Assembly: GCA_041399085.1 (NCBI GenBank) | Contig: JAWKTM010000098.1 | Span: 1 to 21,167, forward strand | Length of the DNA: 21,167 nt | Reading direction: 5' to 3' | From: JAWKTM01 sp041399085 | GTDB lineage: Bacteria > Planctomycetota > Planctomycetia > Pirellulales > Pirellulaceae | Shown here: one piece after another, positions 7,303 to 14,741 of the stretch | Layout: each line of letters opens with the position of its first letter | Position numbering within the stretch: position 1 is the first letter of the stretch | Notes under the pieces: generated by a model | The model's database searches: none | The model's input: only the letters and a program-made list of their open reading frames with translations | Told to the model about the DNA's origin: nothing | Program-made: the position numbers and the translations under genes

Positions 7303-7719
7303 TCACGCAGGTCGGCGTCGAACAAACCGCACCTTAACCGGCATCTTATGCGCAAGCCGGGCAAAGCACACGCGGGCTTGCTCTTCGGATACTCCCGCCA
7401 ACTCATACATAATCGTGCCCGGTTTGACGGTCGCCACCCAGTGCTCCGGCTCACCCTTACCCTTACCCATTCGGGTTTCAAGCGGCGTGGAGGTTATGGA
7501 CTTATGGGGGAACATTCGGACGTACAAACGACCTTCACCGCGAACGTACTGCTGAGCCGCAATACGCCCGGCCTCGATCGTCTGTGCCTTGATCCAGCCA
7601 GCGTCCAGCGACTGCAAACCGAAGTCGCCGAACACCACTCGATTACCACGAGTCGCGTTACCTTTTATACGACCGCGCTGGCTTTTTCGGTGCTTGACCC
7701 GCTTCGGCATTAGCGCCAT
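7303..7719 (-). CDS. rplP: 50S ribosomal protein L16
   Basis: Large-subunit protein near the A-site tRNA elbow. The 138-residue product has MPKRVKHRKSQRGRIKG, FGDFGLQSLDAGWIKAQTIE, then AGRIAAQQYVRGEGRLYVRM and FPHKSITSTPLETRMGKGKG, followed by EHWVATVKPGTIMYELAGV; all are family signatures. The ATG at 7719 has AGGAG 9 nt upstream and is preferred over the ATG at 7710. With that start, its first 62 nt overlap the 3' end of rpsC in another frame, so its ribosome binding site lies inside rpsC. Confidence 0.96.
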   Translation of the reverse strand: MALMPKRVKHRKSQRGRIKGNATRGNRVVFGDFGLQSLDAGWIKAQTIEAGRIAAQQYVRGEGRLYVRMFPHKSITSTPLETRMGKGKGEPEHWVATVKPGTIMYELAGVSEEQARVCFARLAHKMPVKVRFVRRRPA

Positions 7720-8371
7720 CGGTTTGGTCTCCTGCGAAAGTTCCTTGATTGATCCATACCTGGATTCCGATGTGACCTTGCGCGGTCATCGCCTCGGTAA
7801 ATCCATAGTCAATTTTTGCTTGTAACGTGCTGAGCGGAATCGAGCCCAAGATGGCCTTCTCGCGGCGAGCCATTTCGGCGCCCCCCAATCGCCCGGCCAA
7901 CTGAACCTTTATTCCCTTGGCTCCAGCATCCATCGTTTGCTCCATCGACCGCTTCATGGCGCGACGAAAGCTTGCACGCTTGGACAGTTGCTGACCGATA
8001 TCTTCGGCCACCAGTTGTGCCTGTATTTCGGGACGAGAAATCTCCTCGATCTTGAGATTCACTCGGCGGCGAATCAGATTCTGCAAATCCTCCTGCAAAA
8101 TCTCGACCTCTTGCCCCTTCTTTCCAATTATCAGTCCTGGACGTGCCACGTATAAAATTACGCGGACCTCATCCCGTGTCCGCTCAATCTCGATCCGGTC
8201 GATGCCGGCGTTGCGGTACTGCTGCTTCCGCGGATTCTTCTTGATGAAGTTGCGAATCTTTTGGTCTTCCAGCAGAAGCTCCGCGAACTCCTTCTTGGAC
8301 GCATACCAACGGCTTTTCCAGCCCAGCACCACGCCCGTTCGATAACCGATTGGATTAACTTTTTGACCCAT
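7658..8371 (-). CDS. rpsC: 30S ribosomal protein S3
   Basis: Small-subunit head protein at the mRNA entry channel. The 237-residue product starts MGQKVNPIGYRTGV, has the KH domain with VARPGLIIGKKGQEVEIL, and the C-terminal S3 domain with RRAMKRSMEQTMDAGAKGIK and AGRLGGAEMARREK, then GFTEAMTAQGHIGIQVWI. The last ~20 residues form a lysine/proline tail (GQAPKKPARSYKR), and this tail is encoded by DNA that also encodes the start of L16. It follows rplV by 9 nt. Confidence 0.97.
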   Translation of the reverse strand: MGQKVNPIGYRTGVVLGWKSRWYASKKEFAELLLEDQKIRNFIKKNPRKQQYRNAGIDRIEIERTRDEVRVILYVARPGLIIGKKGQEVEILQEDLQNLIRRRVNLKIEEISRPEIQAQLVAEDIGQQLSKRASFRRAMKRSMEQTMDAGAKGIKVQLAGRLGGAEMARREKAILGSIPLSTLQAKIDYGFTEAMTAQGHIGIQVWINQGTFAGDQTDGANAEAGQAPKKPARSYKR

Positions 8372-8380
8372 GGCGTCAGC

Positions 8381-8737
8381 CTAAATCTTGTCGATATCTT
8401 CGAGCACTACGGAAATGTGAGATGTACGCTTCAACACCATAAAGGCCATGCCGCGCGCCCGGGGGCGAATCCGCTTAAACATCGGACCACCATCCACGCG
8501 AGCATCCAGCACCACCAGTTGGTCCCCTGGGACCGATCGACCCGAATTCTGGTCCGGGTCCTGTGCATTGCCCATGGCACTGAGAATTACCTTCTCGAGC
8601 ATCCGAGCGCCGCGATGTGGCTGAAACTTCAAAATATCAAGCGCTTCGTCGGCAAACTTGCCGCGAACTAAATCCGCCAGCGGTCGCACTTTGCGAGCGC
8701 TGATGCGCGCATGCCGATGAGTTGCACGGAATGCCAT
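8381..8737 (-). CDS. rplV: 50S ribosomal protein L22
   Basis: Large-subunit protein whose beta-hairpin lines the peptide exit tunnel. The 118-residue product starts MAFRATHRHARISARKVRPL, has DLVRGKFADEALDILKFQPH, and the extended hairpin region GGPMFKRIRPRARGMAFMVL followed by KRTSHISVVL. A strong AAGGA lies about 8 nt before the ATG. It starts 23 nt after rpsS and ends 9 nt before rpsC. Confidence 0.97.
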   Translation of the reverse strand: MAFRATHRHARISARKVRPLADLVRGKFADEALDILKFQPHRGARMLEKVILSAMGNAQDPDQNSGRSVPGDQLVVLDARVDGGPMFKRIRPRARGMAFMVLKRTSHISVVLEDIDKI

Positions 8738-8760
8738 ACTGACTTCCTTCGTCCGCTCTA

Positions 8761-9030
8761 TTAGCGTTTGCCTTTGCCGCCGTGTCCGCGAAACGTTCTC
8801 GTGGGAGAGAACTCGCCCAGCCGGTGGCCAACCATATCTTCAGTAACAAACACCTTCAGGTGCTGCTTACCGTTGTGAACCATAAACGTAATACCGACAA
8901 ATTCCGGCACGATCATACAAGCCCGAGCCCATGTCTTGATCGGCTCTTTCTTGCCGGACTCCAGTTGAGCCTGAACCTTCTTGTAGACCTTGGGATCTAC
9001 ATAAGGCCCTTTTTTTAGCGACCTACTCAT
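8761..9030 (-). CDS. rpsS: 30S ribosomal protein S19
   Basis: Small-subunit head protein forming a bridge to the large subunit with S13. The 89-residue product starts MSRSLKKGPYVDPKVYKKVQ and has IKTWARACMIVPEFVGITFM, then VHNGKQHLKVFVTEDMVGHR and LGEFSPTRTFRGHG. This is the full family signature at the normal length. It follows rplB by 81 nt. Confidence 0.97.
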   Translation of the reverse strand: MSRSLKKGPYVDPKVYKKVQAQLESGKKEPIKTWARACMIVPEFVGITFMVHNGKQHLKVFVTEDMVGHRLGEFSPTRTFRGHGGKGKR

Positions 9031-9111
9031 GCTTTATTCCGTACCCAGGGCACCAAGCCCTCTGAACACCGCGAACAACGAAACCCACCGAAGAGCCGCT
9101 GTGACTCAACA

Positions 9112-9972
9112 CTACTTCTTCAAGACCAATTGCCCATATCGCTTCGAGCGACGGCGGCGAACGATTGCCGCATTGGACGGCTTACGCCTTTGACGCGTCG
9201 ACCCGCCCTTTGCGAGCTTGCCCGTTGGGCTCACCGGATGACGACCACCCTTGGTACGACCTTCACCACCACCGTGCGGATGGTCAATCGGGTTCATGGC
9301 CGTACCACGAACGTGAGGTCGACGGCCAAGCCATCGCTTGCGACCAGCCTTGCCGAGACGCACAGCACTATGATCGGAGTTACCCACCTTACCGACGGTT
9401 GCCCGGCACCGCGAAGGGACACGACGAATCTCGCCGCTCGGCAAGGTAATCTGTGCCCAGTCAGCCTCGCGAGCCATCAGGGTTGCAAACGTCCCGGCAC
9501 TACGGCACATCGTAGCCCCTTGGCCAGGCAGCAACTCAACGCAACAGACCGCCGTGCCCAGCGGAATATTTTTCAACGGCAGGCAGTTCCCGACCGTCGG
9601 CGGTGCATCGGCGCCAGTTTCAATCTTCGCTCCGACCTTCAATCCGTCCGGAGCGATCACGTATCGCTTCTCGCCATCGGCGAAATGCAGCAACGCGATG
9701 CGAGCACTACGATTCGGATCATATTGAATCGAATGCACACGAGCTGGCACGTCGTCCTTGTTGCGTCGGAAGTCGATCACGCGGTACATCCGCTTGTGAC
9801 CACCGCCGCGGTGACGAGTTGTAATCTTGCCTTGATTGTTTCGACCGCCCGTTTTGGTGAGCTTCTTCAGCAAGCTCTTCTCAGGCTTGGCACCTTTAGT
9901 CAGATCAGCGAAGTCGCTGACGCTGGCGTTGCGCCGCCCGTTGGTGGTCGGATTGTAAATGCGAATGCCCAT
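9112..9972 (-). CDS. rplB: 50S ribosomal protein L2
   Basis: One of the most conserved large-subunit proteins; needed for subunit association and close to the peptidyl transferase centre. The 286-residue product starts MGIRIYNPTTNGRRNASVSD and has GRNNQGKITTRHRGGGHKR, the KOW-containing C-terminal domain and the signature RPHVRGTAMNPIDHPHGGGE with GRTKGGRHPVSPTGKLAKGG. Length is slightly above the usual 274-280. It lies 55 nt after rplW. Confidence 0.98.
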   Translation of the reverse strand: MGIRIYNPTTNGRRNASVSDFADLTKGAKPEKSLLKKLTKTGGRNNQGKITTRHRGGGHKRMYRVIDFRRNKDDVPARVHSIQYDPNRSARIALLHFADGEKRYVIAPDGLKVGAKIETGADAPPTVGNCLPLKNIPLGTAVCCVELLPGQGATMCRSAGTFATLMAREADWAQITLPSGEIRRVPSRCRATVGKVGNSDHSAVRLGKAGRKRWLGRRPHVRGTAMNPIDHPHGGGEGRTKGGRHPVSPTGKLAKGGSTRQRRKPSNAAIVRRRRSKRYGQLVLKK

Positions 9973-10027
9973 CGGTCACTACTTTGCGCGAATACGTTAG
10001 GTATACTTGTGCGTTTCGTATGCTCGA

Positions 10028-10357
10028 TTAGAAGAAGTTAATTCGGTGATCTTCATGCAGAGTGACGATCGCCTTCTTCCAATTCTTGGTAACACCCTTG
10101 CGGAAGCGATAACGACGCTCTTTACCCAAGCGATTTTGCGTCCGAACTTTCAACACCTTGACATCAAACAGGGACTCGACCGCGTGCCGAACGTCTTCCT
10201 TGGTCGCGATGGTGCTGACCTCAAAGGAATACTGGTTCTTAGTTTCAGCGCGGTGCATTCCCTTTTCCGTGACCAGCGGACGAAGGATCACTTGATGCGC
10301 GGCCAACTCCACACCCGTGGAGCTACCTGACTGTGTATTTTGAGCTGCCTCTGCCAT
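10028..10357 (-). CDS. rplW: 50S ribosomal protein L23
   Basis: Exit-tunnel protein that binds trigger factor and SRP. From the ATG at 10357 the product is 109 residues: a 20-residue N-terminal extension, then VILRPLVTEKGMHRAETKNQ, YSFEVSTIATKEDVRHAVES, LFDVKVLKVRTQNRLGKERR and a C-terminal KKAIVTLHEDHRINFF. I prefer this ATG because AAGGG precedes it by 8-9 nt; an upstream TTG at 10387 is also in frame. It follows rplD by 36 nt. Confidence 0.95.
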   Translation of the reverse strand: MAEAAQNTQSGSSTGVELAAHQVILRPLVTEKGMHRAETKNQYSFEVSTIATKEDVRHAVESLFDVKVLKVRTQNRLGKERRYRFRKGVTKNWKKAIVTLHEDHRINFF

Positions 10358-10393
10358 CACGCTAACCCTTGTCCGATCGAAGGCCAAACACCG

Positions 10394-11053
10394 TTACTCA
10401 GCCGAAGCTGGAGCGGCCTTCGATGCAGCCGCCGCCTTTTCCTTAATGCTGTCCAATGCGTCTTTCGTTACCAACAAACATCGCGGGGTCAAGATCGCCA
10501 ATGCGTTCAAATCCGACACCGGAGAAATCGAAACGCCAGCAATGTTTCTACCGCTCTTATAAACATTGATGTCGTGAGCATTCGTGGCAACCAGCGTTGT
10601 CTTTGATTGCAACTTCAGCGCTTTCAACACGCCAGCCATTTCCTTCGTGCTAGGCTTCTCGAACGACAACTGGTCAATCACCACAACTTCGCTGTCGCGA
10701 AGCTTGGACGCCACGGCCATGCGAGTCGCCAAGCGGACGGCCTTTTTGGGCAGCCGATACGAAAAATCACGAGGACGCTTCGCGAACGTATGCCCACCGC
10801 CGCGGCGGACAGGAGTTCGACGACCGCCCGCACGAGCATTACCCGTGCCCTTCTGCCGGTACATCTTTTTGGTCGATCCAGCCACCTCGCCGCGCGACTT
10901 GGTGCGGAATGTACCCTGACGCTTGTTGGCCTGGTACATCACCACCACATCGTGGAGAAGCTGTTTGTTAATTCGCGGAGCAATATCCGTCGGCTCTATC
11001 TCATAGGTGCCGACTTCATTGCCGCTGCGATCATAGATGGGCAAGCTTGCCAT
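10394..11053 (-). CDS. rplD: 50S ribosomal protein L4
   Basis: Large-subunit protein with an extended loop in the exit tunnel. In E. coli L4 also represses the S10 operon through the mRNA leader; whether that occurs here is unknown. The 219-residue product has the hallmark loop region KRQGTFRTKSRGEVAGSTKK, MYRQKGTGNARAGGRRTPVR and a segment starting RGGGHTFAKRPRDFSYRLPK. The C-terminal half has LLVTKDALDSIKE and an alanine-rich tail. It begins 51 nt after rplC. Confidence 0.97.
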   Translation of the reverse strand: MASLPIYDRSGNEVGTYEIEPTDIAPRINKQLLHDVVVMYQANKRQGTFRTKSRGEVAGSTKKMYRQKGTGNARAGGRRTPVRRGGGHTFAKRPRDFSYRLPKKAVRLATRMAVASKLRDSEVVVIDQLSFEKPSTKEMAGVLKALKLQSKTTLVATNAHDINVYKSGRNIAGVSISPVSDLNALAILTPRCLLVTKDALDSIKEKAAAASKAAPASAE

Positions 11054-11104
11054 ATCTATCCATCCAAAACTTAACAGGAACGCGCCCCATCAGGACGCGA
11101 ACCG

Positions 11105-11791
11105 TTAGACCATATTTGTCTCTTTAATTACCACAAAGCCGCCATTTGGGCCCGGCACGCCACCAGCCACCATCAGCAAGTTATTGTCGGCGTCAACGCG
11201 AACCACCTTGAGGTTGCGAACCGTCACCTGCTCGTTGCCATACTGACCAGCCATTCGCCGGCCCTTTTCCACGCGGCTTGGATATGCACTTTGACCAGTA
11301 CTACCAGGATGCCGATGAACTTTCTTCACACCGTGAGTAGCACGTTGACCGGAGAAGTTATGGCGACGCATAACACCGGAATAACCGCGGCCCTTACTGA
11401 CGGCAGTCACGTCAACCGACTTCACTTCCGACAGGGAATCGACCTTCAGCTCTTGCCCTACGTCGTAGCCATTTACATCTCCCCGCAGTTCGCGGACGAA
11501 ACGCTTGGGCTCGCAATCGGCCTTTGCAGCCAATTCAACGCCGGCCGAAGTACGCTTTTTAGAACGCTTGCTGGCAATGGACGCCACGTGACCTCGCTCG
11601 CTGCGACTGGCCAACCGACGGGGCTTATCCAGAAAACCCAATTGCACGGCGTCGTACCCATCACGGGCCTGACTACGAAGCAGCAGCACGTGACACGGGC
11701 CTGCCTCGATGACAGTCACCGGGATGCATTCTCCCGACTCTTCGTACAATTGCGTCATCCCGACCTTGCGGCCGAGTATTCCCTTAACCAT
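11105..11791 (-). CDS. rplC: 50S ribosomal protein L3
   Basis: Early assembly protein of the large subunit whose loop reaches the peptidyl transferase centre. From the ATG at 11791 the product is 228 residues, starting MVKGILGRKVGMTQLYEESG. It contains VDVTAVSKGRGYSGVMRRHN, FSGQRATHGVKKVHRHPGST and RVEKGRRMAGQYGNEQVTVR, the L3 signature. AAGGT lies about 9 nt before this ATG. An upstream in-frame start at 11836 would add 15 residues not typical of the family. It follows rpsJ by 106 nt. Confidence 0.97.
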   Translation of the reverse strand: MVKGILGRKVGMTQLYEESGECIPVTVIEAGPCHVLLLRSQARDGYDAVQLGFLDKPRRLASRSERGHVASIASKRSKKRTSAGVELAAKADCEPKRFVRELRGDVNGYDVGQELKVDSLSEVKSVDVTAVSKGRGYSGVMRRHNFSGQRATHGVKKVHRHPGSTGQSAYPSRVEKGRRMAGQYGNEQVTVRNLKVVRVDADNNLLMVAGGVPGPNGGFVVIKETNMV

Positions 11792-11897
11792 CGGTCTGTA
11801 CCTTGTGGTCACGTCGCCGGAGGGACGCAAGGACAATCAAGCCCCTGGTTACCCACCAAGCATCCGAGTCATATTCAAATCCAAGCCAGCCAACAAA

Positions 11898-12218
11898 CTA
11901 GCGAGACGAAGCCTTGATCTTGATGTCGACACCCGCCGGCAGGCTAAGCTTATTCAAAGCCTCAATCGTCTTGGCGGTCGCCTGAACAATGTCGATCAAA
12001 CGCTTGTGAGTTCGAATCTCAAATTGCTGCCGAGCCTTCTTGTCAATATTCGGCCCGGAAAGCACCGTGTACCGCTCAATGCGAGTCGGCAACGGAATCG
12101 GCCCATGCACCTCGGAGTGAGTACGCTTAGCCGTATCCACGATCTCCTGAGCGCTTTGATCCAGGATCGAATGATCGTAAGCTTCCATTCGAATGCGAAT
12201 GACTTCTTGATTCGCCAC
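11898..12218 (-). CDS. rpsJ: 30S ribosomal protein S10
   Basis: Small-subunit head protein; its relatives (NusE) also take part in transcription antitermination. From the GTG at 12218 the product is 106 residues, close to the usual 102-105. It starts VANQEVIRIRMEAYDHSILD and has QSAQEIVDTAKRTHSEVHGP, IPLPTRIERYTVLSGPNIDK and KARQQFEIRTHKRLIDI. GGGAG lies 8 nt upstream of the GTG. An upstream in-frame start at 12299 would add 27 unconserved residues and would run through the leader hairpin, so I rejected it. This is the first gene of the cluster. Confidence 0.96.
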   Translation of the reverse strand: MANQEVIRIRMEAYDHSILDQSAQEIVDTAKRTHSEVHGPIPLPTRIERYTVLSGPNIDKKARQQFEIRTHKRLIDIVQATAKTIEALNKLSLPAGVDIKIKASSR

Positions 12219-12243
12219 GGACAAAACTCCCGGGAAATCCGCC

Positions 12244-12264
12244 GCCGCCACGCTCGGTGGCGGC
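12244..12264 (-). promoter_or_regulatory. GC-rich hairpin in the rpsJ leader
   Basis: GCCGCCAC and GTGGCGGC form an 8-bp perfect stem with a 5-nt loop. It lies in the untranslated leader between the predicted promoter and rpsJ, ending about 12 nt before the GGGAG ribosome binding site. No U-tract follows directly, so it is not a canonical terminator. A role in translational control of the operon is inference. Confidence 0.55.
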
Positions 12265-12323
12265 CGGACAAAACCTCGACAATTACCTTCAACCGCCAAG
12301 CTTCAGCCGGGCGGAAACGAACG

Positions 12324-12352
12324 ATGTTATTGCTGCATGAATTTCCCGTCAA
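12324..12352 (-). promoter_or_regulatory. Predicted sigma70-type promoter of the S10 cluster
   Basis: On the minus strand TTGACG (12347-12352) is separated by exactly 17 nt from TAACAT (12324-12329). Both boxes match the sigma70 consensus at five of six positions for the -35 box and four of six for the -10 box. Transcription would start near 12317, leaving a leader of about 100 nt before the rpsJ GTG. No other minus-strand gene lies just upstream, so a promoter is expected here. Confidence 0.7.
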
Positions 12353-12355
12353 CAC

Positions 12356-12387
12356 CCGCTGAAAATAATGGCCGCGATTTTCAGCGG
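12356..12387. repeat. 11-bp perfect inverted repeat upstream of the S10 promoter
   Basis: CCGCTGAAAAT (12356-12366) is the exact reverse complement of ATTTTCAGCGG (12377-12387), separated by 10 nt. It begins 4 nt upstream of the -35 box of the predicted S10 promoter. It could be a protein-binding site or a hairpin; as a terminator it lacks a T-tract after the stem on either strand. Confidence 0.65.
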
Positions 12388-12675
12388 CAGTTTTCGCACG
12401 GAGAGACAAGCGGTTCGATTAGGCAATCCAGGTAGACTGCTTTTCGACTTGCCTGTTGTGGGCCGAGTGCATTTGCCGCGTGAAGCGGAGTTGGCCCAAG
12501 GCTGGATAATTCGCAGGAGGCGTATATTACGCTCTCACGTCTGGTTTCCGCTAGGCCCTCGGACAAAAATTTCGGTCCCTTTTTCGAGCCTCGCAATTGT
12601 TAAATCCAATCGGTTCGACACGCACCGCGCCAAAGTGTGAGTTGGGGATGATTTCCGGGTACGCGGCGCGTTCCG
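12388..12675. other. Divergent intergenic region without a recognisable gene
   Basis: Between the S10 promoter region and the two-TM gene I see no credible coding frame. Two small features stand out. TGGGCC (12459-12464) can pair with GGCCCA (12493-12498) around an inner CCGC/GCGG pair (12476-12479 with 12485-12488). A 13-bp imperfect palindrome, GCGTA-TAT-TACGC, lies at 12520-12532. A promoter for the plus-strand gene must lie here but I cannot identify convincing boxes. Confidence 0.5.
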
Positions 12676-12687
12676 GTGGCAAGTAAG

Positions 12688-13166
12688 ATGGTCCGCATGA
12701 GTAGCGTGCGATCCGTTGAGAATAGCCCAGTTCCACCGCCTGTCGAGGACGTCGTTTCCTTGCGCAATTGGCCGCTTCGAGACGACGTGCCCACCTCGTG
12801 GTTGTTGCTGGTCGCAATCGGCGCCGTCGCAGTGGGCGTGGGAATGCTCTCGGCAAGTCCACTGGCGGGAGCGGCCGTCTGGTTCGCGATGATTGTCAGC
12901 CTGTGGCGATTGTGGCTGCCCGTTCGATTCGAGATTGGACCTCGCGGGTTGGCTCAGCAGGTCCTTGGTTGGCGGCGGCTGATCGTGTGGCGAAATATTC
13001 CGCGCGTGGAAGTGCGACCGCAAGAATTGTGTTTCATGCCAGTTCTGAATCCATCGCGGTTCGCGTTGCTGCCAGTATTTACGTTCGCGATGGTCGTCAT
13101 CGCGAACAGATTCTCCGCATCGTCAAACTTATGCGGCCAACGGAATTCGGCGAGGCAGCAGCATGA
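12688..13166 (+). pseudogene. Small two-TM membrane protein of unknown function, one-base frameshift (probably sequence error)
   Basis: I do not recognise a named family. From the ATG at 12688 (GTG at 12676 and ATG at 12697 are alternatives) the frame gives a short proline-containing N-terminus, two hydrophobic segments (about residues 38-55 and 58-77) and then a short beta-rich, PH-like stretch (RFEIGPRGLAQQVLGWRR, NIPRVEVRPQ). After residue 112 the frame becomes atypical, while the frame offset by one base continues naturally: IVFHASSESIAVRVAASIYV, RDGRHREQILRIVKLM, stop at 13166. Adding one G beside 13024 joins them as VRPQGIVFHAS, giving about 159 residues. The uninterrupted first frame instead runs to 13197. 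It is followed by the helicase gene, 237 nt away. Confidence 0.6.
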
Positions 13167-13361
13167 TCGCACGGTGATCGTGGCAGCCAGTGGCTAAGTC
13201 GACGCTGGGCGCTAAGTCGGGCATCGGCGGGCGGCGACGCTCGCACTATTGCAGGAAGCCGCGCCACGTCGCTGGCTTTATTCGCGTTTTGTCTTACATT
13301 TTGCGGGAGCGGCAGCGAGTCCACGAGGCGCCTCGCACAACGGTCTCCCAGTCCATTGCAG

Positions 13362-13381
13362 TTTCCCGTTCGGGAAATTTT
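13362..13381 (+). promoter_or_regulatory. Hairpin with short T-run in the helicase leader
   Basis: TTTCCC-GTTC-GGGAAA forms a 6-bp stem with a tetraloop and is followed by TTTTA. It lies 23 nt before the preferred helicase start codon. It resembles a weak intrinsic terminator or attenuator; it could also end transcripts from the upstream two-TM gene. Strength cannot be judged from sequence alone. Confidence 0.4.
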
Positions 13382-13403
13382 ACTCAGCCGCAGGAAGCTC
13401 ACC

Positions 13404-14659
13404 TTGGCACGCAAGCAGAACGAATCCGAACCCAGCTTCAAGACGCTCGGGCTTTCCAAAGCGATGATGAAGGCTTTGGACAATGCTGGCTATCAAACTC
13501 CGACACCCGTCCAGGCGGGGTTAATTCCGCGAGCCATGGACGATGTCGATGTGATTGGCCAAGCTCGCACGGGGACCGGCAAGACGGCTGCCTTTCCGTG
13601 GCCCATCATCGAAGACCTGCTCGCACCAGACGATCGCAGGGGCCACAGGCTTTGATCCTGGCTCCGACGCGCGAATTGGCGGTTCAAGTCCGCGGTGAAA
13701 TTGAAAAGCTGTCGTTCGGTCGCGACATTCGCTGCGTGGCGTTGTACGGCGGCAAGCCGATTCGGCAACAAATGGAGAAGCTGCGTCGCGGAGCCCAAAT
13801 CGTAGTGGGAACTCCGGGCCGCGTGCTCGACCATTTGGCTCGCGGTTCACTCGATTTACGCGACTTGTGGTGCGTGGTGCTGGACGAGGCCGACCGGATG
13901 CTGGACATCGGTTTTCGGCCGGACATCGAACGAATTTTGCGTAAGTGCCCGTCCGATCGTCAGACGTTGTTGTTAAGCGCCACCGTGCCGCCGCCTATTT
14001 TGAAGCTGGCTCAGCGGTACATGGACAATCCGGAAATGCTGAACTTTTCGCCGAAGGAAATTTCCGGCGATACGATCGAACAGTTTTATTTCACGGTCGA
14101 GCCGACGCGGAAGTTCGATCTGCTGCTCAAGCTGCTGGAGCGCGAGCAACCGAAGCAAGCGATTGTGTTTTGCCGGACGAAACGTGGCACGGATAAGCTG
14201 GCCGACCGGCTCTCGAAAGTTTGGAAAAACACGGCCTGTATTCACGGCGACATGGCGCAGAACGCGCGTGACCGCGTGATGGCTCGATTCCGCGAAGCCA
14301 AGCTACAGATTCTGGTTGCGACGGACGTGGTCGGGCGAGGCATCGATGTGTCGGGCATCTCGCACATCATCAACTACGATATTCCGGCTTTCTCCGACGA
14401 CTACGTGCATCGCGTGGGACGCACCGGCCGGATGGGGCGCGAGGGCGTCGCCTATACATTCGTCGCACCCGAGGAAGGCATCGAGCTGACGCGTATCGAG
14501 CAGCGGATCAATCTGCTGCTCAAGCGGGATGAGATGCCGGGCTTTGATCTGGTGGCGATTGAAGAACCCGACGAGAGCCAACCGGCCGAAGCTCCGCCGG
14601 AAACGCCGCAATCGTTATCAGGCCGCCCTGGACGGCGACGCTATCGACGCGCGTTGTGA
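13404..14659 (+). pseudogene. DEAD-box ATP-dependent RNA helicase, interrupted by a one-base frameshift (probably sequence error)
   Basis: ATP-dependent RNA unwinding in the cytosol (ribosome assembly or RNA turnover are typical roles). The N-terminal part has the Q motif (F12, then TPTPVQ near residue 32) and motif I ARTGTGKT (54-61), but this frame stops at 13655. The rest lies in a second frame: Ia LAPTREL, Ib TPGR, II LDEADRMLD, III SAT, IV AIVFCRTKRG, V ATDVVGRGID, VI HRVGRTGR. Adding one G to the GGGG run at 13639-13642 joins them as DDRRGPQALILAPTREL, giving about 418 residues, a normal size for the minimal RhlE-like type. The start is a TTG at 13404 with AGGAAG 6 nt upstream. All helicase motifs are present, so the gene is probably intact in the organism. 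Confidence 0.88.
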
Positions 14660-14741
14660 GACAGATTCTTTGAGATGCGTACGTTGAGGCGTATTCCAAG
14701 CTGTGAACTGTCGCTGGCGGGCGATCGTTTCGCCGCTTGGC

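Noticed and set aside
12541..12590. Possible terminator (GGAC/GTCC followed by CTTTTT)
   Set aside because: Only a 4-bp stem, with an A/T loop; too weak to call and not at the end of any gene.
12535..13023. Minus-strand open frame (162 codons) opposite the two-TM gene
   Set aside because: Composition is proline/histidine/arginine-rich without domains; the opposite strand encodes clear hydrophobic segments.
14660..14741. Possible bidirectional terminator between the convergent helicase and GNAT genes
   Set aside because: The GCGGGCGA/TCGCCGC pairing needs a bulge and no T-tract follows on either strand.
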